From Arbacia lixula (taxonomy: Eukaryota; Echinodermata; Echinoidea; Arbacioida; Arbaciidae), in the NCBI GenBank assembly GCA_963669155.1, contig OZ022576.1, positions 15,111,035 through 15,175,034 on the forward strand: DNA of 64,000 nucleotides. Direction: 5' to 3'. The notes under the pieces are model-generated. The model saw only the letters and a program-made list of their open reading frames with translations, had not been told where the DNA came from and did no database searches. Every line of letters starts with the position of its first letter. The first letter of the stretch is position 1. Below are positions 1-11,229 of this stretch, one piece after another. A program made the translations under genes and the position numbers.

Positions 1-1023
1 GCATTGATGTCGAAGTATTTTTAACGCGAACATCTTACATTCCATTAATTTTAATATGTGCTTTTAATGTCGTATATACATGAGGAGATCTAAGTACAAC
101 AGTCCTGAAGAGACACAAAAAGACGATTGTCTATTTCTATACAAGCAGTGTGGGGCATTACACGCGCTCTTAGATTTGGCAACACTAATTCTACTTATGT
201 AGGAACCTCATTTTCAAGAGAGGAAATGTATTCAACGCAAACCGCGACTAAAGTGTCGCGGTGAGCATGGAGGGAAATATGCATTTATCATTATTCACCA
301 CCCAGACAGAGCCATATTGTACCTTTCCCCCTTTTATTTTGCGCCCATAATGATCTTTGTCCACAGAATAAAAGAAACAAGATATCACTTTTCATGACCT
401 CAATGCGAATGCGAATTCCGCAGCGTATTTATTTACTTAAATGGTTTGACCAATTACAAAGCTTTCGCTTGAAACAAAGCGTTAGTAAAAATGACAGAAT
501 ACCTTCATCACTGATTTTTGTAATCTTTTACGACGTAGCATATGTAAATGATGTGCTAGATGTTTAGCATTTTAAATGTCGATAAATGTATTAAAAATAT
601 AACGCAATCATTCTCTTTCCTATTTATTATTTGTATTATACTAAATCTATATAAGATCATTAGGCAAATGATACACACACTCCGATAAATGTTTTTAATG
701 TCAAAGTGCATAAATCGAGCCCATACCTTGCCGACGAGGTTCTACAGTTGTTGATTGGAGTCTAATTTGACGACAACCTTGCACATGCAATATTTACCAA
801 TCATGAAGTGATATATTGATTGAAACGGCTGCATTAGTCGTATCGAGGGCCGGGTAGCTAAGTAATAAGTAATTAGGGAGAGAATAGTAATATCGAAAGT
901 GTAACTGTTCATGAATAAACCTTCCTCTTCTTCTCCAATATCTCCCTGTTCCTCCTATATGTTGTTCATGTATCAATATTTCACTCCCTCTTCATCCCCA
1001 TTTCCTCACATCCCCTCTCACAT
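1..1023. other. non-coding, AT-rich
   Basis: No ORF with recognisable protein features and no clear repeat structure was seen. The only open frame near the right side (794-976, minus) is short and low in information. I see nothing supportable here. Confidence 0.6.
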
Positions 1024-1608
1024 TTAAAGGGTTACTAAATTAAAAAAATAAGTTCCCACTAATCTATGTAAAATTATCCACTAAAAACGAATTTCACATG
1101 TGTTTGCCGCAATAAAGTCTCATTTTTGACGAAAAATTAAAAAAAAAACAAAAAAAAAAAACGCACGCCTCCAGTGACGTATGAGAGGTCAAAATGCCAT
1201 AAATGCCAACGGCGTAAGTAAAATGTTTTATTCACGCAATTCAAACAATACGTTACCAGTGGGAACCCCAAAGCTTGTCCGAGGTTTGTCTGAGTAGCAA
1301 CAACTAATAGATTCAAAGTGCATTCCATCCATTGAATCTGAATGACAAGATACATGTGAATGCAATAACGCGTTACTACACAGTTCGGGGGAAAGTTGTG
1401 AATACATTACGAAAATGGTCTATTGTTGACTTCCGTACAATCTATGGAATTTTGACTTCTCATACGTCACTGGAGGCGTGCGTTTTTTTTCTTCAAATTT
1501 TCGTCAAAATTAGACTTTATTGCGGCAAACGAATGTGAAATTCGTTTTTAGTGGATAATTTTACATAGATTAGTGGGAATTTATTTTTCTCATTTAGTAA
1601 CCCTTTAA
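1024..1608. mobile_element. TTAA-flanked MITE, long terminal inverted repeats (family A)
   Basis: The unit begins TTAA-AGGGTTACTAAAT and ends with the reverse complement ATTTAGTAACCCT-TTAA. The arms pair over roughly 1028-1196 and 1450-1604, including the stretch ending at the CCAGTGACGTATGAG / CTCATACGTCACTGG pair. It has no coding capacity. TTAA target duplications are characteristic of piggyBac-type transposons (family knowledge), so a non-autonomous piggyBac-like MITE is inferred. Related copies are at 40818-41094 and, interrupted, at 35703-36532. Confidence 0.8.
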
Positions 1609-2196
1609 CAATAAATCAGCTACCTGTCTTAAATATTGGATGTCATTATGAGTGATAACATTTCTGCTTTCTACACATACGCCCTCGATGGGAGAGAATG
1701 AGCAACATAAGTCACACATACGCAAATCAAAGCATTAAATAATCATTAGATCAGCATAGACATAAAGGTGTAGTTGTTTTTTTTGGATTGGAGTCTCGTT
1801 ATTTTGAGATCCAACACGTAATATGTGCCGCAAAGGGGAGGGTGATTGATTTAAAGCACGATTTGGTCTCATAAAAAATGTACAAGTAAGGGTCGTGTTC
1901 AACGACCTTTGACCCTTTGTGTCAGTCATAATGCTTCTCTCTCATGTCTGTGCGATTGTGTGTATTGGTAGTAAAATAATCCACAATGGGCACGTTAAAT
2001 ACAGGGTATCCCGTTCGTAGAAGTCATGTTTCCCGTTCGCAGAAGTCAGGAAACTCGGCAGGAATCAGCAGTATATATTCTAACGATAAAGTAACTATGT
2101 GAAATTTCAGTCATAGCCTCACGAACCGTTTCAAGAAAATTACGTTTGAAACCTAGCGGCTATAGCCTACATCTATATTCGTTTTGCCCCTGTCGG
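1609..2196. other. non-coding, nothing recognised
   Basis: AT-rich sequence without convincing ORFs. A short near-duplicate of TCCCGTTCGYAGAAGTCA occurs around 2009-2047. Confidence 0.5.
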
Positions 2197-2267
2197 TGCG
2201 CGATGCGCGAGCACCGCGGGCATGCTTCTATTGAACGCATGCGCCGTGGTGCGGCTCATAGCGCGCA
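2197..2267. repeat. GC-rich imperfect palindrome
   Basis: A CpG-rich hairpin sits immediately left of repeat B. TGCGCG, GCACC and GGGCATGC on the left arm pair in order with GCATGC, GGTGC and GCGCGCA on the right arm around a short AT-rich loop. It is absent beside the second copy of repeat B, so it is a separate feature. Confidence 0.6.
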
Positions 2268-2284
2268 GCGGTCTCCGGTATAGT

Positions 2285-3196
2285 AAGCAAATAATCAACG
2301 TCGGTGAAGGTAATGGGACGAAATATCACTTCCGAGGCGATCTGGATGTAGCTATCTTTCCGAAGCTTTTAGCTGAGGAAAGATAGCGTATACATTCAGA
2401 TCGCCGAGGAAGTGATATTTCGTCTCATTGCCTGAAACCAAAAGTTGATTATTTGCTTTATATTCCACATCTGATACCAACAATCTATAAAATAAATGAC
2501 AATTTAACGTACAAAAGCATTCGTGTCAGTGCGGCTACATATTCACGCGACGCTCCGAAACCCGGAAGCAAATTGACTTTGTGCACGTAATTGCTATATA
2601 GACTCTACAAATTCCAACGAACACAATGACATGTTGATGCTAATTTGTAAGATTTTGACGGAAAAGCAAGAAGTAATCAAAATTCTCTTACCTGTGCGGT
2701 ATCGGTGAGAACATAGATCCTCCGAGAATACTCTTCATAATTGTAATTGATTACAGGCAAGTGAAATTCTAGGTCAATTTTGGTACGAGGTGGTAGAGAA
2801 TTGCACACTTGCTTTGGTGAAATACTGTGTGGGGGAAATGGAAGGCTTGCACTGCTTTGTACGTACGCGCGCGGCGCAGCGCGCTATAACCAAAAATTTT
2901 AATTTCCGCGCGCGCACCGCGGTGTCGTCTGCGCCGATAGTCCGAGCTACGCACTTTCATTTCGCGCGTACTCAAAATATTGATCACGCGTTAGGACTGT
3001 GAGGAGTGAAGAGATCAGCGAAACCAAAAAGTACTATCACCTAGAGTGTAACGAACTTTCCTTCTCAAAAAAGTACTATCACCTACAGTGTAACGAACTT
3101 TTCTGCTCAGGTGATCAGATGGGAAAAACTACGCTTCATCACGTGATCAACTATTGACCAATCATATAGCAACATTCTTAGTATGTGGAATATAAA
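2285..3196 (+). repeat. Repeat B copy 1: hairpin-bearing dispersed element
   Basis: This ~0.9 kb unit recurs in inverted orientation at 15926-16789 with very high similarity. Its first ~172 bases (2286-2457) form a near-complete hairpin: AGCAAATAATCAAC at the left pairs with GTTGATTATTTGCT at the right, and the inner arm contains GACGAAATATCACTTCC. The rest (2457-3197) is itself bounded by CTTTATATTCCACAT and its complement ATGTGGAATATAAAG. The unit looks like a composite of two terminal-inverted-repeat elements that moves or duplicates together. Short ORFs of ~70 codons open on both strands in both copies, which is expected from recent duplication and is not evidence of a gene. This copy has an extra ~41 bp tandem duplication at about 3027-3108. 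Confidence 0.85.
3027..3108 (+). repeat. two-copy tandem repeat (~41 bp) inside repeat B
   Basis: AAAAAGTACTATCACCTA-AGTGTAACGAACTTT occurs twice in tandem here. The inverted copy at 15926-16789 has only one unit, so this is a copy-specific expansion. Confidence 0.8.
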
Positions 3197-3791
3197 GGTC
3201 TTTATTCGATCTCTATAGGCTATCGGTTCCGGACTACCAGCCCAAAACCTCCTCAAAATCTAGCATTCACTTTAGTTTCTCTTAAAGTCAGTTCCCAGTT
3301 CTATTATAGGGAGGGAAGTTCTGATTTAGTAACTTCTTCCATTGTCCGTAGTCATGGTAGTTTTACAACATATTTGTTTTACTTGCAAACTTAATTAAAC
3401 AACCTTTCTACGTATGAATTGAATGTGTGTTTTTTGCAGCAAAGTCAACACCCTTGGACCTAAATGCTACACTCTTGGCATCAAATTCTACATAGATGAT
3501 GAATAATCTAACATTTACGAGCTAAATGTGACGACGTCAACTACAGTGTACAATTCAACTCCCTTTTATGTGCTGTGAAGTAGGTCTCGTTGTGGCAAAG
3601 TCACGTAACCAGCAAACATTTTACCTACCTGCCTACGCACCGTCTCCTACTACAGTAGGGGTAAATGTTGACCCAAGTACTATGCTTCATACAAACCAAT
3701 GTTGACTGTGCCGGTTTAACATGGCAGCAGTCAATACGATAAGTGCTTACCGAAAGTGGAATATCTGCGAATGTTGTGTGCCGGCTTGAAT
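3197..3791. other. non-coding, nothing recognised
   Basis: No conserved coding signal; only short random ORFs. Confidence 0.5.
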
Positions 3792-3870
3792 TTAACCCTC
3801 TTAGGGGCATATGTTGATGAGATGTTTAAGAACTCAATAGTCTGTCATGGCTTGGTACTGAGAGGATTAA
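3792..3870. mobile_element. ~79 bp TTAA-flanked mini-foldback (family C)
   Basis: Begins TTAA-CCCTCTTAG and ends CTGAGAGGA-TTAA, so the ends are imperfect inverted repeats inside a TTAA duplication. The internal motif GGCTTGGTACTGAGAGG recurs in a second copy near 11750. A very short piggyBac-type MITE is inferred. Confidence 0.6.
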
Positions 3871-3955
3871 CAGTGGCAGGTGGTACCAATCGCCGTTAAG
3901 CTACTCCGAGCAATACTCGTATTGTAAATGTGTTTATAGAACAGGTATTATTATC

Positions 3956-3956
<1 letters not shown>

Positions 3957-4036
<80 letters not shown>
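3957..4036. repeat. (AT)n(GT)n(AT)n microsatellite
   Basis: Alternating AT, then GT, then AT dinucleotides. The AT-rich flank to 4300 has no gene signal. Confidence 0.95.
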
Positions 4037-4037
<1 letters not shown>

Positions 4038-4942
4038 CTAATCAATATCATTATCAGCTTCGTGATACATTGTAACTATCGTCTTCATGGCAAAGTTTCC
4101 ATAATCTTAATCTGTTTTATATAGTTATTATGATCATCATCTTCATAGAATAGTCGATTATCATCGTTATGAATACGTTCTAATCCTTTTAAGGAGATTT
4201 GCTGTCATCATCATTATCCTCATGAACAAATTATCTTCAGTATCATGTTTGATATGATTGCTATCATCTAAACCCTTTGTGTGCCGAATAAACTACTCCT
4301 CTATCAGAATCGTGCGTATTCCGTGTGCTAAAACGATCCAATACAACACAATTGCGCATAAAGAGTTAAGTTATATTTACTTTATCATCTGAAGGAGGTC
4401 GGGGCTTTGTTTCTGAAGTCAACCACCTGAGTGTTTTTCTGTAATGTTGTATGTGGCTTGCTCAATCATGATAATATTCATGTTTTATTGATACACTGTA
4501 AATATATATAATGTATAAATGATATATACAATATACTCATATATCTAGCTATATACTATAAGGCAATCAATCACGCTAAACTTCTGTGTCCGACAGCTTA
4601 AGTTGAATTCTACCTCAGGGGCCTTTGAATTTAATTGTCCTGTTTTTTCAGATGTATTGCCGACGCTGCCTCTTAACTTTCATCGCATTCCCTCTTTTCC
4701 CGATCACATGCTGGTTGTTTTCAATTGTCAAGACAACACCTTCCCAGCTTGCTTGGCGTTATATTCGCTAATGACAAACTGTGGTCAACACCCGTTCTGA
4801 AGTACTTCCATGCTCTCCCCCTCCTCCCTCTGGGGAATCAAGTGACTATTGACCATACACGTGAGTGAGATTATAATCAATCCAACGAGCTACAGCATAG
4901 TTGTCTATTTACATAAATTCCACCAATTCTATACCATAATTC
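4037..4942. other. non-coding, nothing recognised
   Basis: AT-rich, with CAT/ATC-rich stretches. The only ORF of note (4603-4800) has no recognisable motif. Confidence 0.5.
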
Positions 4943-5084
4943 AGGGGGGCATTTCATCAATGGACTTGTCGGACGTTTTATCCGACAAACTGTTATAAGC
5001 TACTGAAATGCTTGCATCTTATTGGCCGAGAGCAAACTTGTCGGATAAAACATCCGACAAGTCCTTTGATGAAATGCCCCCCAG
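4943..5084. mobile_element. MITE with ~47 bp terminal inverted repeats (GGGGGGCATTTCATCAA type)
   Basis: The left end CAGGGGGGCATTTCATCAA continues to TTTTATCCGACAA. The right end is its reverse complement, finishing TTGATGAAATGCCCCCCAG. Only ~45 bp separate the arms, so the whole 142 bp folds into one hairpin. It has no coding capacity. Confidence 0.85.
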
Positions 5085-5897
5085 ATTGTTGTTTTCTGCA
5101 TTCCTGTATTTATTTATGAAATATTACATCCTATGTTGTTACTGCTATATTTTGCATCTCAGTAAGTACCTGTTATCATGTTTGCGGTGTCTATGTTTAT
5201 TTGTGACTATCATTGGATAAACTGTTATCACGTTTTATTCGTTAACAACACATCACTTTCGCAAACACACCAGCAGATGTATGTCTGCATATAAGGCATT
5301 GAAACTATGTATACATGAATCAATTCGAATCATTTAACTAAAATAACGGAAGTGACATTACATGTTTATACCATTCAAGTGGTTATAATCACTATGATTT
5401 TCATGATTGATACTACTTTAAACTCCTTTATCATTACTGCTATCTTTAATCTTGCCATACCACCAGTATCGATTGTAACGTTTTAGCGTTTGCTTTCGTT
5501 GTCACGAAGTGCATGTTGTGAAGTGCATGATTCAGAGGCGAGTGCGCCTTGCGAGTCACGTACCTCAGAGGAGTATCAAGCGACGTCATATTTCATCATT
5601 GGCCAGAAAGAATACTTTACCATCCTGTGTGGTTATAATAGCCTCTCTGTCCAGCCATCTCAACGCGTATCCTTCTACCGATTACATAGATACGGAGACG
5701 TCACGGCTTGAAATGCACGCATCTAGTTCAGTGCCAGATATTTATTTGAGTGAGCGCATTCCTAATTAAAGGTATTAGATGATGACCCTCGTGCGTGTTA
5801 TGGCCCAATATTGGATCATGTTTTTAGCACCGTAATGGTCATAATTGCTCTCAGGCCAAACCATGACTGATTTGTTTGTATTCCATACATATACATC

Positions 5898-5900
<3 letters not shown>
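5085..5900. other. non-coding, nothing recognised
   Basis: Two overlapping ORFs around 5490-5769 lack family motifs and are most likely chance. Confidence 0.45.

Positions 5901-5949
<49 letters not shown>
5901..5949. repeat. (CT)n microsatellite
   Basis: About 24 CT units, with CT-rich sequence continuing to about 6010. Confidence 0.95.
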
Positions 5950-5955
<6 letters not shown>

Positions 5956-6129
5956 TCCTGTCTCTTTCCCTCTGCCTTAGACTCTGGTTTTCTCTCCTCT
6001 CTTCAACTCTTTTCATCTACGCAAGCTGTCCAGCCACCCTATTAGTTGAAATCATAACATTTAGCCTTAATAGTATACTTTTGCTCTGAGAGTCCATTGA
6101 TATCTTCTTCTGTAATCTATCCTCTAGTC

Positions 6130-6572
6130 TTTTCCTTCTTATTCTTCTTGTTCTTCTTGCTCTTTTTTTCTTGCCTTTGTTCTTCTTGCTCTTCTTCTTC
6201 TTCTTCTTCTTCTTCATCCTTTTCTCCTCCTCCTCCTCCTCCTCTTCTTGTTCTTCTTGCTCTTTTTTTCTTGCCTTTGTTCTTCTTGCTCTTCTTCTTC
6301 TTCTTCTTCTTCTTGCTCTTCTTCTTCTTCTTCTTCTTCTTCTTCTTCTTCTTCTTCTTCTTCTTCTTCTTCTTCTTCTTCTCCTTCTTCTTCTTCTTCT
6401 TTTTCTTTTTCTTCTTCTTCTTCTTCTTCTTCTTCTTCTTCTTTTTCTTCTTCTTCTTCTTCTTCTTCTTCTTCTTCTTCTTCTTCTTCTTCTTCTTCTT
6501 CTTCTTCTTCTTCTTCTTCTTCTTCTTCTTCTTCTTCTTCTTCTTCTTCTTCTTCTTCTTCTTCTTCTTCTT
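6130..6572. repeat. Long (TTC)n polypyrimidine tract with an internal 100 bp duplication
   Basis: Near-pure pyrimidine sequence dominated by TTC/CTT triplets, with its longest pure run at about 6427-6570. The leader containing TTGCTCTTTTTTTCTTGCC occurs at about 6147 and again 100 bp later, so it has been tandemly duplicated together with its TTC array. All frames translate to poly-Ser, poly-Leu, poly-Phe or poly-Glu and are not genes. Confidence 0.95.
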
Positions 6573-6779
6573 TAGAAGTCATACCTGGCAAGGCATAAAC
6601 TACTCGACAGTGTCTCCCTGATTTATAATTTTCAAGTATACGTATTTTAAATTGTTTTACGTTTTGTTCACAATTGTAAACATTCATGAATGTATATGTT
6701 TCAAAAGAACCTGTAAATTTGTTTGCACTTAACTGAAAAAAGAACAAGTCATTGTACCAAATAAAGTTATCTTTGAAAA

Positions 6780-9700
6780 GTAAAAAAAAAGGCTTCTTCT
6801 TCTTCTCCTTCTTCTTTTACGTGTCCTCCTCCAAATCCATATCCACCTGCTTCTAATTCTCTATCACCGCTCACTTTATTATTATTCTTTGTTATTCTTC
6901 TTAATCCTGCACTTATTTTCCATCATCAACCTGAGCTTGTGCCGTGATTTCAGATAAGCGTTATCCGTGACCCTTTCCGTATTGAAATCGCTCTCCGCCG
7001 GGCAACACTAAACAAAAACAAATCAAATCTTACAAGATGGTTATGTCCCCTTCCATATCCACGCAGTTGGGATAGTCAGTAATGCAGAATATGACTTGAT
7101 ATTGCGCACAGCTTGCGTGGCTTGGTTGCCATGGGAACGTGCGTGGATAAGCCGGTTTGTTTGAAGCGGGCGATGAGCCTGAAGGTAAAGGAGTATGCTA
7201 AAGGGCCATTATAGACGGAAAAGGGAATCCACCCATAATCCGAACCCAGATTTAAAAGGACAACTCAAACGGTTCAACATATTGAATACGCCTCCCCATC
7301 TGACATCCACATCTATGCAGTCTTCATTGAGCTTTGTACCTTAATGGCTAAATAGTGCAGATTTCATCGGTAAGAAGATGTCATGCGCATAATTACTCAC
7401 AACCTTTTTTGCCAAACACTTAAATGCTGCCATATGCATTTCACGCTGTTTGAGATTTGATCAAATTCAAATTAAACCAGAAAATGAAATGACCTTCAAG
7501 CTTCAGAAAGAGATTATCACGAGTGACTCCCAGGCTTATAACCATTCAACGAAGACAAGTTTTCCAGTCCGAATAATATATATTCGTATGATATTACCGT
7601 CTCTTGGAAACATCACCGACATAGCATATCGCAGGAGCTTCAGTCTGTCTGTCTCTCCGCATTTCCGTCTACGCGCATTAACCAAGTGAATTTCACGTGT
7701 GGAAAAACATTTTTTTTTTTCACTTTATGCACGAGCTTATATTTTTGCTCCAAAACAATCTCTCTCATGCATGTTGAGTGGTTATACAATATCAGTTGCA
7801 TCGAAATTAAACTGTCATCTAATGCTACATTGTCATTTTCATTTTAATAAAAAATGCAATTTAGCATATTGTCATGTATTAAGAATCAGGCGTCGTTGGT
7901 GAGAAAAGGGTAAATATACACGTCGTTTGTGCGTTACATTTGGATGAAATTACAGATATCGATCATGTACGTGACGGTTCTCAAATACCAAATCAAATAG
8001 AGTCTTGCGATTATGATAACCGACCTATGCTCCACCCCCACACCCCCACCTTGTCTGCAGGCCTAATTGGCCCGCACTCCATCTCCCCTACCCCCGTTCC
8101 CCTCTCTACCCCCCCCCCCCTCACCACCACCACCACCACCCCTCCCCTTCTCTCTCTCCATCATCCCTTGTTTCGCCCACACTCCGTTACGCTGTATCTC
8201 AGTTTGTTCCCCTGCATCCTGCATGGTACATCTCGTAGGTAATAATACACTGTATGCAATGCTCATGTGTTCGTGTGATCAATATTTTTTCTGCTATCAG
8301 ATCCATTATAAAACACGCTTTGCAATGAGATCCCTATCATGAACCACCGGAGAAAAGTCGTTTTTCCCTTTTTAATATCCAGGGCTCGCATATTTTGTAT
8401 GAGTTGAAGACCGGGTCAATTCTTATGAAATACATAATTTTGAGTGGAAAATGTCGATGAATGCACAAGATGCGCGTTTTTTTCAACCCTTTCAGTTCAA
8501 TAATCTTCAATAATATTTATCTTACGTGAAGGGAAGTGCACATTTCCGCCAAGGCTTGGGTTCAACTAGACCTGCTGGAAGTAACGATAATGTAATTTTG
8601 AAACAAACATGATAAACCCTCAAAGTGCGTGGAAGGCTCAATTCTAAACATGCCGTGTCTTTACGCTTCGCTAGAGTAAAACAAAAAATGCCTTCTGACA
8701 ATAGACATAATGTAGAATCAAATATGTCTATAGGCTAATGCAGTAATTGTTCCGCGTTTTATATATAGGAATAAAGCACAACGCTGCTGAATTCTAACAA
8801 ATCAAATTGAGGGGAAAGGATCGAGGTACGATAAGGTACAAGGTTAAATGCACTTTTGACATATTCGTGAGTGGAAAATGATAAACAAATCAGCGTGTGT
8901 AACATTTTCGCCGATGTGTATAGTTGACTGACGTAACGAATTATATTGCTCTCTTCAAATAAATTCTTTATTACGTCTCTCTTCAGCATGTCGTATATCA
9001 TTACAGAAAGGCCATCTTGTATAAGATATGTAGTGGTATATCAACGTTTATATTCCTATTACGTGACGTCATCAGAAAACAAAGTCGCCTGTTTCCCTCT
9101 ATCTCAATCTATCTCGATGTCGATTCATCCCTTGTAAATGCGCGAAGCGCAAAATCTGCGCGAAACATTCCTTTCCAGCTGATTTTGCGTTTAAGCCGTA
9201 AACAACGGAGCGTGCTGGGGGAAATCCTAAGTTTTTGCGGCCGAGGCACAATTTGAATTTCCGTTGGTTTGCTCAAGTCGCAGGAAATAAAAAACAAGTG
9301 AGGTTAGAGCATGGACACTATCACAGGGTCCATGATAAGGGACAAATTAATGCACAACGAATATATTGATGAAGGATAAAAAAAAACTGTGTCATTATCT
9401 TTATGCTGGATCCTTGTGGAATCTGGGTCCCTCGGTGAACTGGATGGCGTGGGATACCCCACGCCCATGATCATTAAATATTTGTATGATATACTTTTTA
9501 TACAGTACTTATCTCACCACTCACTTTCTCTCTCTCGTCTCCTTCTTTATCACTCTCTCTCTCTCTCTCTCACTTTCTTTTCATCCATCTTTTCTTCCCC
9601 TCTTTCCCTCCACCCTGTCCCACCCTTTTAGCTCTCTCTCTCTCTCTTTCTCTCCTTTCTCTCCCTCTCCCTCTTTCATTATATTCGTTGCCGATTCTTG

Positions 9701-10679
9701 AAGCATGCAGCTTGATCCATTCAATAAACCCTTGTGCCATCCTGATTAAATTTGGTCTTTCCTCCTTTGGAAATCAGCTGTATGCATTAAAAGTAACCAA
9801 TCACACTCACATATATTTTTTCTATTTCTACTCTTACCGTTTTATCACCGAAAACTGCCGAATAAATGATGATGATATCAAAATACAGAATTAAGGTTTT
9901 TCATCTTGTCGAAGCTGACGAAGCCACTACGATGTTACAACGGATAGCACGCAGAATGATATTGCATTAATGAAAACCGTGTGGTCCACTCTTCTTTGCA
10001 GTGAAGCACACAATGACAGAAACAGGGGGAAGTTTGTATTAATCGTCAGTCCATCTACACAGAGGTGGCACCTCCGACTTCTCCCTTTATGTAGACTTTG
10101 ACAACAACGAACCGAGGTGAAAATTGGGTCAGAATTCAGTTATAGGCGAATTAGTTTCCTTCTCTACACGTAGCAAACATGACGTTCTTGAGATGAGTAA
10201 ATCACGGAGGGGAGAAATTGTAAATTTGATTTGATTGTGTTTAAATTTTCTAATGAATTCTAAACTGGAGCAAATCAATTATGTCACACAGTCGTGTTAC
10301 TACAAAGGTTCCTGGCCGTTGCCAAGTACAAACAAAAAAAAATGACATCGTTTTTTAAGATTATAATCAAAATTCTCTATCATAATACCTAGAATCAACT
10401 TTTACAACATCATACTCATCATCGGCATCTTCATAATCATACTTACGGTCAGCATCTTCACCATCAAACTTAAAAAGAGCAGCATCTTCACCATCAAATT
10501 TATCAGCAGCAGCATCTTCATAATCATACTTGTCATCATGATTATAATTAGCATCTTCATCGTGATACTTGTTATATGGGTCTGCTCCATCGTAATCATC
10601 AACAGCATCTTTATTGTCACTTTCACAAACATTACAAACACAAACATCTACTTTCATATGCGCAGACACATAAACACGA
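6780..10679. other. non-coding region with simple repeats
   Basis: No supportable gene was seen. It contains a C/CA-rich stretch (about 8030-8160) and CT-rich runs (about 9525-9675). Small ORFs here are low-complexity or lack motifs. Confidence 0.5.
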
Positions 10680-10695
10680 ACACACACACACACAC

Positions 10696-10759
<64 letters not shown>

Positions 10760-10760
10760 T
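10680..10760. repeat. (CA)n microsatellite
   Basis: About 80 bp of CA/AC units with a few interruptions. It is preceded at 10420-10560 by an imperfect CATCTTCA-containing array. Confidence 0.95.
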
Positions 10761-10853
10761 ACGAATATACACGCACACGCATAATATGTTTATGCTCCCA
10801 CAATTTATAAAACTGTACACACGTATATAATCACAATACTATTATCAATTTAA

Positions 10854-10872
10854 TGATGATGTTGTTGATGAC

Positions 10873-10915
<43 letters not shown>

Positions 10916-11122
10916 TGATGCTGATGCTGTAGATGTAAAGAATGATGATGCTGTTCCTGAAAATGTAGATGATGGTAGAGGGAGGTGAATGTGACGGTGA
11001 TGGTGATGGTGGTGATGATGTTGATGGTGCCGATAAAGATGTAGATGATGTTGATGGTGATGAAGATATGAATGATGGAGAATATCGTATGATGATGACG
11101 ATGATGATGCTGATGATGATGC
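10854..11122. repeat. (GAT)n trinucleotide array, pure then interrupted
   Basis: A pure GAT/ATG run to about 10915 is followed by interrupted GATG/GGTGAT repeats. The open frames through it encode poly-Met/Asp or poly-Ile/His and are artefacts of the repeat. Confidence 0.9.
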
Positions 11123-11229
11123 CGATTCATCATCGGAGTGGTGACGACTACTATCAATCTATCGGTCGGGTAAATCATGGTGCTGAAGTCAATAGGAAAT
11201 GGAGTGTGAGAAATGTACGCACCTGCCAT

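Noticed and set aside
2769-3002. ~70-codon ORFs on both strands conserved in the two copies of repeat B
   Set aside because: The conservation is nucleotide-level and equally good on both strands, as expected from recent repeat copies; no coding bias was seen.
6097-6747. Long frames of poly-Phe, poly-Leu, poly-Ser and poly-Glu
   Set aside because: They are translations of the TTC/GAA microsatellite in every frame. The same applies to 49046-49658.
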